From positions 1 to 64,000 of the forward strand of contig NZ_FXAK01000004.1 of NCBI RefSeq assembly GCF_900177515.1: DNA of 64,000 bases, read 5' to 3'. Under the pieces are notes generated by a model. It made no database searches and was not told the DNA's origin. It saw only the letters and a program-made list of their open reading frames with translations. Position 1 is the stretch's first letter; each line of letters begins with the position of its first letter. The stretch is from Azospirillum oryzae (lineage in GTDB: Bacteria > Pseudomonadota > Alphaproteobacteria > Azospirillales > Azospirillaceae). Made by a program: the position numbers and the translations under genes. Shown piece after piece: positions 18,307 to 27,182 of the stretch.

Positions 18307-19872
18307 ATGCCGGTCTGGCGCTTCTGGAACACCATCACGGGGTCGCATTTCTATACGGGGAGCGAGGTCGAGCGGGACGCCGTCGCAACCAACCTGTCCT
18401 CGATGAATTACGAGGGGGTCGCCTTCACCAACCCCACGGCGACCGACACCACCGTCTGGCGGTTCCGCCGGGCGGACACCGGCACCTTCTTCTACACCGC
18501 CAGCACCGCCGAACGGGACGCGGTGCGCAGCACAATGCCGAACTACGCCTACGAAGGGGCGGCCTACAGCGCCAGCACGGTGCAGACGGCGGCCGCGTCG
18601 CAGGCGGTCTACCGGTTCTGGAACTCCGACAACGGCGCGCATTTCTACACCGGCTCGGCGGAGGAGCGGGACGCGGTGGTCGCCACCCTGCCCAACATGC
18701 GCTACGAGGGCATCGCCTACTACATGGCGCCGGCGCCGCAGACCGACCGCAGCGGGGCGCTCGACACGGCCTGGTACCTGTCGGCCTATCCCGACGTCGC
18801 CGAGGCGGCGGCGGCCGGCATCACCTCCGCGGCACAGCATTGGCAGGAGTTCGGCCTGCGCGAGGGGCGGCTGCCGCGCGATCTGGCCGCCTTGAGCGGC
18901 AACGACAGCATCACCAGCATCTACAGCACCACCGGCCATGGCGACCACATGAACGGCGGGTCGGGCAACGACACGCTGCAGGGCGGACTGGGCAGCGACA
19001 CCATCTTCGGCGAGACCGGCAACGACGTCCTCTACGGCTACCAGAGCGATTATCTGAACGGCGGCTCCGGCGACGACACCTATTACGTCTACACCAACAG
19101 CGTCACGGTCCAGGAAGGGGCCAACGGCGGCACCGACACGATGTGGCTGGGCGACAGGATCACCAGCTACACCATCCCGTCCAACGTCGAGGTGACCAAC
19201 CTCTCCTACTATCTCACCAACGGGGACTATCCCAACTCGACCGTCCTTCTGACCGGCAGCAGCGGGGACGACACCATCCTGATGCCGGAGAGCGTCTACC
19301 TGCCCTATGGCGGCTATTACTCCAAGGAGGTGACGATCAACGCCGGTGCCGGCAACGACTTCATCCGGATGACGGGGACCATCAACGGCGGCGACGGCAA
19401 CGACACCATCATGTCGTCCTTCTGGCGCAGCAAATACATCGAGCCGACCTACTATACGTCCTACAACGACCTCATCGACGGCGGGAACGGCAACGACACG
19501 ATCTATCTGTCGTCGGGCACCGACACGCTGGCCGGCGGAGCCGGTGCGGATACATTCGTCGTCGCGCGGCCGACGACCGGGCCGGGGCCGGGCTTCAACA
19601 TCTATGCCGGGCCGTCCGGGGTGACGACGATCACCGACTTCCAGCCCGGCGCCGACACGCTGCGCTTCGAGCAGACCACCCTGTCCGCGCAGCAGATCGC
19701 CGACCGCTTCAGCATGGCGTCCTTCCTGTCGTCCGACGGGACCCCGATGCTGGTCGGCCGCTTCACCGACGCCGATTTCAGCAGCGTTTACACCAGCAAC
19801 TCCACGCTGGAAATCCGGCTGGCCGGCCTCACCCCCGGCCAGCTGACGGCGGGGATGATCGCGGCGAGTTGA
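18307..19872 (+). CDS. RTX protein 1: DUF5648-type repeats, one EGR module, Ca-binding repeats
   Basis: The protein has 521 residues with no signal peptide, as expected for a type I secretion substrate. Residues 1 to about 140 hold three copies of a repeat of roughly 45 residues (WRFWNTITGSHFYTGS...; VWRFRRADTGTFFYTAS; VYRFWNSDNGAHFYTGS) resembling DUF5648 (PF18885). One copy of the YLSAYPDV...HWQEFGLREGR module follows at about 156-188. After that come glycine/aspartate-rich RTX nonapeptides (GGSGNDTLQGG, GETGNDVLYG), a less regular beta region and a second small RTX patch near GAGADTFVV. The ATG follows GGGGGTGAGGG. It is probably exported by one of the two type I systems here; its role is unknown. 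Confidence 0.85.
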   Translation: MPVWRFWNTITGSHFYTGSEVERDAVATNLSSMNYEGVAFTNPTATDTTVWRFRRADTGTFFYTASTAERDAVRSTMPNYAYEGAAYSASTVQTAAASQAVYRFWNSDNGAHFYTGSAEERDAVVATLPNMRYEGIAYYMAPAPQTDRSGALDTAWYLSAYPDVAEAAAAGITSAAQHWQEFGLREGRLPRDLAALSGNDSITSIYSTTGHGDHMNGGSGNDTLQGGLGSDTIFGETGNDVLYGYQSDYLNGGSGDDTYYVYTNSVTVQEGANGGTDTMWLGDRITSYTIPSNVEVTNLSYYLTNGDYPNSTVLLTGSSGDDTILMPESVYLPYGGYYSKEVTINAGAGNDFIRMTGTINGGDGNDTIMSSFWRSKYIEPTYYTSYNDLIDGGNGNDTIYLSSGTDTLAGGAGADTFVVARPTTGPGPGFNIYAGPSGVTTITDFQPGADTLRFEQTTLSAQQIADRFSMASFLSSDGTPMLVGRFTDADFSSVYTSNSTLEIRLAGLTPGQLTAGMIAAS

Positions 19873-19919
19873 TGGGGCGGGCTGACGGGGCCGGCGAGGA
19901 GGGCGCTCCGGGATCTCTC

Positions 19920-20921
19920 TCAGACGCCCTTCACCAGCCGCTCCTCCCAGGCGAGCGCCGAGGCGACGATGGTCTCCAGGTCGGCGTGGCGCGGGGTCCA
20001 GTCGAGCGTCCGGCCGATGCGCTCCACCCCCGCCACCAGGGCCGGGGGATCGCCGGCGCGGCGCGGGCCGATGCGCATGGGCAGCGGCTTGCCGGTCACC
20101 CGCTCCACCATCGACAGCACCTCGCGCACCGAATAGCCGCGGCCGTAGCCGCAGTTCAGCACCTCCGACGCGCCGCCCGCCTCCAGATGGCGGAGCGCCG
20201 CGACATGGGCGTCGGCGAGGTCGCTGACATGGATGTAGTCGCGCACGCAGGTGCCGTCCGCCGTGTCGTAGTCGTCGCCGAAGATCTGCAACTCCGCCCG
20301 CTGGCCGGTGACGGTCTGGGCGGCGATCTTGATCAGGTGGGTGGCGACCTTCGACACCTGTCCGGAGCGGCCCTGCGGGTCGGCGCCGGCGACGTTGAAA
20401 TAGCGCAGCGCCACATAACGCAGGTCGTGCGCCGCCGCACCGTCGCGCAGCATCCACTCCGTCATCAGCTTGGAGGAGCCGTAGGGGTTGATCGGGCTGG
20501 TCGGCGTCTGCTCGTCGATCGGCAGGCGGTCGGGCATGCCGTAGACGGCGGCGGTGGAGGAGAAGATGAAGCGGCCGATCCCGGCCTCCACGCAGGCCTC
20601 GATCAGGGCATGGCTCTTCACCGTGTTGTTGCGGTAGTAGGCGAGCGGCCGCTCCACCGATTCCGGCACGACGATGCTGCCGGCGAAATGCATCACGGTG
20701 CCGATGCCGTGGCGGGCGAAGGTCCGGGCCAGCAGCGCCTTGTCGCCGACATCGCCCTCGACCAGGGCCGTGCCGTCGGGGATCGCCTGGCGCCGGCCGG
20801 TGGACAGATCGTCCAGCACCACGACGGCGCGTCCCTGGTCGCGCAGCGCCAGCACCACATGGGAGCCGATATAGCCGGCGCCGCCGGTCACCAGCACGGT
20901 CGCGTTGTCGCTCCTGGTCAT
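19920..20921 (-). CDS. galE: UDP-glucose 4-epimerase
   Basis: The protein has 333 residues from the ATG at 20921, which has GAAGAG upstream; an ATG nine codons earlier is possible. It is an SDR epimerase with VTGGAGYIGSH, HFAGSIVVPESVE, SSTAAVYG and YGSSKLMTE. The family stretch LRYFNVAGADP is also present. It interconverts UDP-glucose and UDP-galactose, supplying galactose for polysaccharide. It is convergent with RTX protein 1, 47 bases apart. Confidence 0.95.
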   Translation of the reverse strand: MTRSDNATVLVTGGAGYIGSHVVLALRDQGRAVVVLDDLSTGRRQAIPDGTALVEGDVGDKALLARTFARHGIGTVMHFAGSIVVPESVERPLAYYRNNTVKSHALIEACVEAGIGRFIFSSTAAVYGMPDRLPIDEQTPTSPINPYGSSKLMTEWMLRDGAAAHDLRYVALRYFNVAGADPQGRSGQVSKVATHLIKIAAQTVTGQRAELQIFGDDYDTADGTCVRDYIHVSDLADAHVAALRHLEAGGASEVLNCGYGRGYSVREVLSMVERVTGKPLPMRIGPRRAGDPPALVAGVERIGRTLDWTPRHADLETIVASALAWEERLVKGV

Positions 20922-21123
20922 GGTCCGCTCTTCGTCGTTGGGCGTCATCCGCCTGAAAGTAGCGCGTCCACGGCCTCCGGCATGGGTTTTTCCGGCTTAA
21001 GGCAAGGGCTTCCGGGGAGGGAGGGGGAGGCGCGCGTTACCCCGTTGTGAGCGATGCGGGGTCACCACAACCATCTGTCCCTGGCCATCTCCCTTGGCCA
21101 TCCGCCGCATCACCGCGCCAGCA

Positions 21124-23427
21124 TCACTTCGCCAGCCCCAGCCGGCGGCAGCCCGGCTCCTCTCCGTCATTCGCCGGACGGGGGGTGGCCAGGGCGATGG
21201 TGCCGGCATCGGTGTCGCGGGCCAGCACGCACAGCACCGGCGGCCGGTCCGATGCCGCCGGCCGCAGCAGGATGGTGAAGCCGGCCTGTCCGCGGTCGGC
21301 GGCGGGGAAGGCGGCCTGCAGGTCGGGCCGGCGCTCCACCCCGTGGGACACCACGGTCAGGGGCACGTCGCTCACCACCGTGACGCCCTGCGTGGCACGG
21401 ACGCCGGTCCAGGGCGCCCAGCCGCGCAGGCGCAGCATCCCGTTCTCCAGCCGGACCTCGTCCAGGCTGCCGCCGGTCGGGAACGGCCCGCCGGCCGGGG
21501 CCCCATCGGCCGGAAGGACGCTCGCCTCCCGCGCTGGAGTGCCGGAATTCGCGGCCCTGGGATCCAGGGCCGACCAGGGCACCCGGACCTGATCGGGATA
21601 GGGGGAGACCGGCTCCGTCACCGTGTCCGGGATGATGTGGGCATAGCGGTTGAAGACCTGGGTGAAGCGGTCCTCCGCCATGTCGAGGAAGAGCGGGCGG
21701 AAGAAGTCCACATGCGGGGCGATCAGCGTGTGGGCGATGGAGTTGTAGCCCCAGCCGGCCAGCACCGCCCCGGTGAAGATCGGCAGCGTCTCCACCAGCC
21801 AGCCCTTGGGGTGCGCCGCCTGCTGGGCCGACAGCCGGGCGGTCAGGGCGGTCTGCGGCCGGTCGAAGATCGGCTTGGCCGACTGGATCGGGTTGAACTG
21901 CCCGAAGGTCAGCAGGTTGGCCGCCACCGCCACCCCTGCCACCAGCGTGCCCGTTTGGGGCGCCGGCAGTTTCAGAAGCGGCAGGAGGTAGCGCAGCGCC
22001 AGCCCGCCGGCCAGCACCAGCAGGATCGTCCCGTCGAACAGGCTGGACCAGGGCGCCACGCCGCCGGCGCGCTTGGACAGCACCCAGGCCGCCAGAACGG
22101 CGGCGGTGAACAGCGCGACGCGCAGGGGCGTGATCCGCCAGCGGACCGAACCGGCCAGCAGCGCGGTGGCGACCAGCGCCAGCAGGCCGACCGCCACGAT
22201 CATGCGCGGCGGGAAGACGCGGTCCCACAGCAGGATTTTCCCCACCGCCGCCGGGATGGGCAGCAGCATCCAGGCCGACACCAGCGCCAGCCCGCCGCCC
22301 AGCACCGCCAGGGCCGTCAGCAGCCGGCCGCGATCGACGGCTCCGCCGGTCAGCCCCTGCCGCCAGTCGGCGAAGACCAGGAGCAGCAGCGGCCAATAGC
22401 TGCCGATCGCCCCGGTCTCCACGATGTTGTGGACGATCAGGCTGTCGAAGCCGCGGGTGGTGATGAAGGGCAGGACCGTCGACAGCCAGATGCGCCAGTC
22501 GCCGCTGCCGCCGTCGCTGTGCCGCTGGCCGGGATAGACGGTCGCGGTCATCGCCTGCAGCGGTTCGGCCAGATAGGCGTAGACGGTGCCGGCGGCCAGG
22601 GCGGCGGCCAGCCCCGCCGTCGCCAGCAGCGGCCACCGCAGCAGGTCGCGGCGCAGCGCCAGCACCAGCACGGCGCCGACGAAGCCCAGCGACAGGATCA
22701 CCGGCGGGTAGAAGTGCGACAGCAGCCAGACCGCCGACAGCCAGTAGAGCAGCACCCCCTTCACCGGCAGCCGCAACGGCGCCGCCAGCGTCACCAGCAG
22801 CCAGGGAAACAGGGCGAGCAGCGGCCCGGTGGTGGTCCAGGCATATTGGGTGTAGCCGGCGAAGAAGGCGAGCAGCGAGAAGCAGACCGAGATGCCCGGC
22901 GCCATCCCCAGCATCCGCCCCATCCGCTGATAGCCGATCAGGAACAGGGCGATGAAGGCGGCATGGTAGACGGCGAAGGCATGGGCCGGATCGACCAGGA
23001 AGAAGGCCCAGTATTGCGGCTTGAAGGGCAGCGCCCAGTCCCGCAGGGGCAGGGCGTTGAAGTTGCGCAGATCCTCGTGATAGGGCGAATGGGCGTTGTG
23101 GCGGGCGAAATCATTGTCGACCGCGATCTGGAGATAGGGCGTCCACACCGCCCATTCGTCGCTGCGGATGTCGCGCGGCTTGCCCAGCACGAGGCCGCTG
23201 TCCTCCGTCACCCCCATCTGGCGCAGCGCCACCCCGTAGGAGGAGGGCGTCCAGGCCATCGCCGCGTAGAGCACCGACAGGGCCAGCACGACGGCGGCGA
23301 ACAGCCCCCCGGCGGAAACGGACAGGCCCCGCAGGGACAGCCGGCCGGCGGACGGCACGGCCGGGGCGTAGCGGGACGGCGACGGGGTTGAGGTCTGGAC
23401 GGAGATGGAGGACCGGATGGGGGTCAT
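21124..23427 (-). CDS. Large polytopic membrane protein, possible GT-C-type glycosyltransferase
   Basis: The protein has 767 residues. A short cytoplasmic N-terminus is followed by about 12 hydrophobic segments (about 38-545). A C-terminal soluble part of about 220 residues, probably periplasmic, follows. The stretch GKPRDIRSDEW after the first membrane helix is distinctive. The long loop with acidic and aromatic residues between helices 1 and 2 resembles GT-C enzymes, which use polyprenyl-linked sugars. I cannot assign a Pfam family with certainty. The second membrane protein lies 88 bases upstream on the same strand, and both may belong to the secretion operon. Confidence 0.7.
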   Translation of the reverse strand: MTPIRSSISVQTSTPSPSRYAPAVPSAGRLSLRGLSVSAGGLFAAVVLALSVLYAAMAWTPSSYGVALRQMGVTEDSGLVLGKPRDIRSDEWAVWTPYLQIAVDNDFARHNAHSPYHEDLRNFNALPLRDWALPFKPQYWAFFLVDPAHAFAVYHAAFIALFLIGYQRMGRMLGMAPGISVCFSLLAFFAGYTQYAWTTTGPLLALFPWLLVTLAAPLRLPVKGVLLYWLSAVWLLSHFYPPVILSLGFVGAVLVLALRRDLLRWPLLATAGLAAALAAGTVYAYLAEPLQAMTATVYPGQRHSDGGSGDWRIWLSTVLPFITTRGFDSLIVHNIVETGAIGSYWPLLLLVFADWRQGLTGGAVDRGRLLTALAVLGGGLALVSAWMLLPIPAAVGKILLWDRVFPPRMIVAVGLLALVATALLAGSVRWRITPLRVALFTAAVLAAWVLSKRAGGVAPWSSLFDGTILLVLAGGLALRYLLPLLKLPAPQTGTLVAGVAVAANLLTFGQFNPIQSAKPIFDRPQTALTARLSAQQAAHPKGWLVETLPIFTGAVLAGWGYNSIAHTLIAPHVDFFRPLFLDMAEDRFTQVFNRYAHIIPDTVTEPVSPYPDQVRVPWSALDPRAANSGTPAREASVLPADGAPAGGPFPTGGSLDEVRLENGMLRLRGWAPWTGVRATQGVTVVSDVPLTVVSHGVERRPDLQAAFPAADRGQAGFTILLRPAASDRPPVLCVLARDTDAGTIALATPRPANDGEEPGCRRLGLAK

Positions 23428-23514
23428 GGCGATCGGGGCCCCTTCTTGAGAAGCCCCAAACTTTCCCGAACCCCGGAGAAAAAGAACGCGCCCGGACGTA
23501 CAGCCTCTTAAGGG

Positions 23515-25464
23515 CTATGGCCTGCCGGCCCCAACCGCTTCGGCGGGCGCCTCTGCGGGCGCATCCGCGGAGGCGGCCGGAGCGTCCTCCTGCACCAGCT
23601 CGCCGATCGGCGGCCGGGCCGCCGGCAGAATGGGGGACGGAATGGGGGTGGAGACCGGGCGGCGGACCAGCATCCTCAGGGCGCCCAGCACGGCCGTCGC
23701 ACCGAACAGGAGCAGCATCGGATAGGCCGGCGACAGGTAGAGCGAGTTCATGCTGGGGATCGCCGTGGCCTCCAGAACGGCCAGCAGCCCCACCCGCGAC
23801 AGCACCAGCAGGGCGGCGACGCCGCCGGCCAGCAACAGCGGGTCGATGCGGCGGCGGCGGACGGCGGCGACCAGGGCCGCCGCGTAGCCGATCAGGCCGG
23901 CCACCAGCAGGACGGGCAGGGCAGCGCGATAGGCCGCGGCGACGCCATCCAGCAGCTTCGCGACCATGGCGGCACGGCGCTGGAAGGGCAGGGTTCCGCC
24001 GTCCTGGCTGCGGCGCTGGAAATCGGTGGAGGCAAGCAGCCAGGGCGCATGGGTGAACAGGGGCGAACGGACCATGTCCAGGAAGACCGCGCGGCCGGGG
24101 CTCTGCCCGCAATCGTCAACAGTGCAGGACATGGCCGGGCGTGGCACGCCGGAGCTTTCCATCGTCGCCAGAAAGCCGACCATCCGCGCCGCCGCGCTCA
24201 GGGTCGGCCACACGTAATCGGTCCGGAAGGGCGGGACCATGGTCGCCCGCGGCGGCAGGCAGTCCAGCCGGCCGTCGTCGCAGGCGGCGCCGATCTCCCC
24301 GGCCATGCGCCGATAGAAGTCCTTCGCCCCGGTGGCGGTGCGGTAATGGCCGGCCTGCGCGGTGGCGTCGCGCAGCGCCCACATGAACCAGCCGGCGCGG
24401 ATCTCGCCGTCGCAAGGCGTGACGCCGTAGGTGGCGCAGCCGACCTGCTCCAGCCCGTCCGGCGCGGTGCCGTCGAAATAGGGACGCAGCTCCGCCGCGG
24501 CCGGGCTGACGGGATAGACGCGCTCCAGCACCTCGCGCGGGATCACGACATAGGGGACCCAGGGCGTGCGGTGCCGCACCCGCGACAGCGATCCGTAGGC
24601 GGCCATGAACTCCTGCTGCTTGAACTCCACGACGTCGGAGACGCCGTAATGGCGCTGGTTCATCCAGCCGAAGCCGCCGATCACCAGCAGGGCGGCGCCG
24701 GCCGCCAGACCGGCCAGACCGGTTTCCGCCACCAGGGCGCCGGCCGTCCGGGCCATTCCTTTTCCAGCCCCCCGTCCGGCAAGGCGCAGGCGCCCGTCCG
24801 GCCCCTCCGCCAGCAGGCGCGTCAGCAGCAGGAGCCCGAAGCCGGCGGCGAAGGCCGGCAGCACCCACAGCCCCTCCTCGCGCGTGCACCAGAACAGGCC
24901 GAGCACCCCGCCCATCCCGCCGGCCAGCAGGGCGCGACGCGCCAGCCCGCGGTCCCGCCAGCGGAACCACCAGACACCGAGCCCGAACAGCAGAATGGTC
25001 AGCGGGACATAAATCCCCTCGCGCATCACCCGCATCTGGCCGACGCCGTAGGTCATCGGGTTGAACAGCAGCAGCAGGAACAGGCCGAAGGCCACTGCTT
25101 CGCCCCTCCGCCCCGCCGGCAGCCAGCCCCGCAAACCGCGGACCAGCACCAGACAGGCCAGGGCGTAGGCCAGCCCCTGAGACACCAGGATCGGCAGGCC
25201 GGCCAGCCAGCCGAAGGCGATCCACACCGGGTAGAAGGGCCCCTTCGCCAGGGTGAGGTTGTCGTAGGCGCCGAGCCAGCGTCCGGCCAGCAGGTTCACC
25301 GCCTGCCGGACGAACAGGGCGTCGTCATAGGCCGCCTCCGGGATCGCCACCAGCGGCAGGTTGGCCATCAGCCAGGTGAAGAGCAGGATGGCCAGGCCAT
25401 AGGCGAACATCCAGGTTCGGCCCAGGCGGAGCCGTGGGACGCTGTGGTCGGGCACGAAAGGCAT
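23515..25464 (-). CDS. Polytopic membrane protein, possible GT-C-type glycosyltransferase
   Basis: The protein has 649 residues from the ATG at 25464; the frame is open to 25602, but that extension is Arg/Ser-rich and unlikely. A first membrane helix (about 15-37) is followed by a loop with YDDALFVRQAVNLL and NLTLAKGPFYPVW. The acidic residues soon after the first helix recall GT-C mannosyl- or arabinosyltransferases. About ten more helices follow, with a large central extracytoplasmic domain and a Pro/Ala/Glu-rich tail. It lies downstream of the type I secretion genes. It might glycosylate a surface polymer or an exported protein, but that is a guess. Confidence 0.68.
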   Translation of the reverse strand: MPFVPDHSVPRLRLGRTWMFAYGLAILLFTWLMANLPLVAIPEAAYDDALFVRQAVNLLAGRWLGAYDNLTLAKGPFYPVWIAFGWLAGLPILVSQGLAYALACLVLVRGLRGWLPAGRRGEAVAFGLFLLLLFNPMTYGVGQMRVMREGIYVPLTILLFGLGVWWFRWRDRGLARRALLAGGMGGVLGLFWCTREEGLWVLPAFAAGFGLLLLTRLLAEGPDGRLRLAGRGAGKGMARTAGALVAETGLAGLAAGAALLVIGGFGWMNQRHYGVSDVVEFKQQEFMAAYGSLSRVRHRTPWVPYVVIPREVLERVYPVSPAAAELRPYFDGTAPDGLEQVGCATYGVTPCDGEIRAGWFMWALRDATAQAGHYRTATGAKDFYRRMAGEIGAACDDGRLDCLPPRATMVPPFRTDYVWPTLSAAARMVGFLATMESSGVPRPAMSCTVDDCGQSPGRAVFLDMVRSPLFTHAPWLLASTDFQRRSQDGGTLPFQRRAAMVAKLLDGVAAAYRAALPVLLVAGLIGYAAALVAAVRRRRIDPLLLAGGVAALLVLSRVGLLAVLEATAIPSMNSLYLSPAYPMLLLFGATAVLGALRMLVRRPVSTPIPSPILPAARPPIGELVQEDAPAASADAPAEAPAEAVGAGRP

Positions 25465-25673
25465 GGCGGAAATCACGGGGCGGTATTCACGGGGGAGGCT
25501 GTGGACGGGCCGCAAGGCACACCGCAACCGGAAAGACGAACCGTCTCCCGACGCACAGCCCTGCGGATCGGCTATCCAAACGGACAGGTGCCTACATACC
25601 ACTATGGGCTATGTCGTTCCACCGGAATGGCCCTGCCCGGTGAAGGGCTTCGGCAACGGAACCTTGCGGCTCC

Positions 25674-27179
25674 TCACGGCTCGCGGATGCTCTCGTCCAG
25701 CGCGCGGATGACGGGGTAGAGGAAGTAGGACAGCACCGAGCGGGTGCCGACGCGGATCTCGGCCGAGGCGACCATGCCGGGGCTGAGCCTCGTGCCGTCG
25801 GGCACCGCCTCCAGCTGGGTGTCGGTCAGGCGGATGCGGGTGCGGAAGACGGCGCCGCCGGCGGCCGGGCGGGGGGCGTCGGCGTTGATGGAGCTGGCCC
25901 CGCTTCCCTGGGCGGGGTCGTGGGTGAAGGCGTCGGCGCTGATGGTGCGGATCTCGCCGGACAGGGTGCCGTGGCGCTGGAAGGGGAAGGCGTCCAGCTT
26001 CACCCGCACGAAATCGCCGACCCGGACCAGACCGATGTCGCGCGACGGGATGTCGGCCTCCACCTCCAGCGGCACGTCGGCGGGGACCAGGGTGACCAGC
26101 GGCTCGGCCTCGCGGATGACGGAGCCGACGGAGCGCTTGGCCACCTCCAGCACCACCGCGTCGACCGGGGCGGTCAGGGTGACCAGCGAACGGCGGCGCT
26201 CGGCCTTGGCGATCTGCTCGACCAGGGTGGCCCGCTGGCGGGTCTGCTCCACCAGTTCCTCCGCCGTCTTGCGGCGCCATTCGTCGATGAAGGCGGCGCG
26301 GTCGGCCTGGACGCCGCGCAGCTCATGTTCGCTCTCCCGCTCGCGGTCCTGCAGGGCGGTCAGGTCGTCGCGCATGCGCAGCCGCTCGATCCGCGCCTCC
26401 AGGTAGGTCAGGCGCGAGCCGGTCTGGCGTTCCTGAAGCTGGCGGCGGATGTCCTCCACCTCGCCGACCACGGCGAGCCGCTCGGCAAGGCCGGCCTGGG
26501 CGCGGCGGCTGGCGGCGATGGCGCTGTCCAACTGCCCGGCCTTCTCGTCCAGCGAGGCGAGGCGGGCGCGGTATTCGGCGCGGCGGCGCTCCAGGATGGC
26601 GGCCTGGACCGCCAAGTCTGGGGTATTGGCGGGGTTTCCGGCGGCGGGGGTGAAGTCGCTGCCGTCCAGTTCTGCGCGCAGCCGGCCGATCTGGGCCTCG
26701 ACGCCGGCGAGCTTGCCGGTCAGGTCGGCCAGATCCGCCGCGGCGAAGGTGGGGTCGAGCGTCGCCAGACGGTCGCCGGCCCGGACAAAGTCGCCGACCT
26801 GCACGTCGACGCCGCGCACCACCGCGGTCTCCAGCGGCTGGGCCACCACCAGCGGCGCCGTGGTCACCAGCCGGCCGCCGGCGGTGACGATGCGGTCGAC
26901 CTGGGCGAAGCCGGCCCACAGGACCAGCGCCGCCAAGAGCCCGGCCAGCACATAGAGGGTGGAGCGCGCCACCCAGGGCAGCGGCGCATGTTCGATGGCC
27001 GCGCCGTCCGGCAGGTAATCCAGCGCGAAGCCCGGCGGCGGCGCCGAGGGGGCGGGCAGGGCAGGGCGGCGGCGAGCGGGAGGCGCAGGGGGAGAGGGCT
27101 TGGCCGGGACGACCTCGCGGCCGGTTTCGGCCTGCGTGGCGTCCTCGCTGTCCATCTCGGGCATCTGTGTATCGGGCAT
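25674..27179 (-). CDS. Type I secretion membrane fusion protein (HlyD family)
   Basis: The protein has 501 residues. A Pro-rich cytoplasmic N-terminus (about 1-65) precedes one membrane helix (about 72-92). The lipoyl-like half motif VVRGVDVQVGDFVRAGD follows, then a long alpha-helical hairpin (about 150-330). The second half, LTAPVDAVVLEVAKRSVGSVI, and the HlyD-type C-terminus (VKLDAFPFQRHG; SPGMVASAEI) close it. It links the inner-membrane ABC protein to an outer-membrane TolC-type channel. It begins three bases after the ABC gene stop, so the two are one operon. No TolC gene is present in the window. Confidence 0.93.
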   Translation of the reverse strand: MPDTQMPEMDSEDATQAETGREVVPAKPSPPAPPARRRPALPAPSAPPPGFALDYLPDGAAIEHAPLPWVARSTLYVLAGLLAALVLWAGFAQVDRIVTAGGRLVTTAPLVVAQPLETAVVRGVDVQVGDFVRAGDRLATLDPTFAAADLADLTGKLAGVEAQIGRLRAELDGSDFTPAAGNPANTPDLAVQAAILERRRAEYRARLASLDEKAGQLDSAIAASRRAQAGLAERLAVVGEVEDIRRQLQERQTGSRLTYLEARIERLRMRDDLTALQDRERESEHELRGVQADRAAFIDEWRRKTAEELVEQTRQRATLVEQIAKAERRRSLVTLTAPVDAVVLEVAKRSVGSVIREAEPLVTLVPADVPLEVEADIPSRDIGLVRVGDFVRVKLDAFPFQRHGTLSGEIRTISADAFTHDPAQGSGASSINADAPRPAAGGAVFRTRIRLTDTQLEAVPDGTRLSPGMVASAEIRVGTRSVLSYFLYPVIRALDESIREP

Positions 27180-27182
27180 GGC

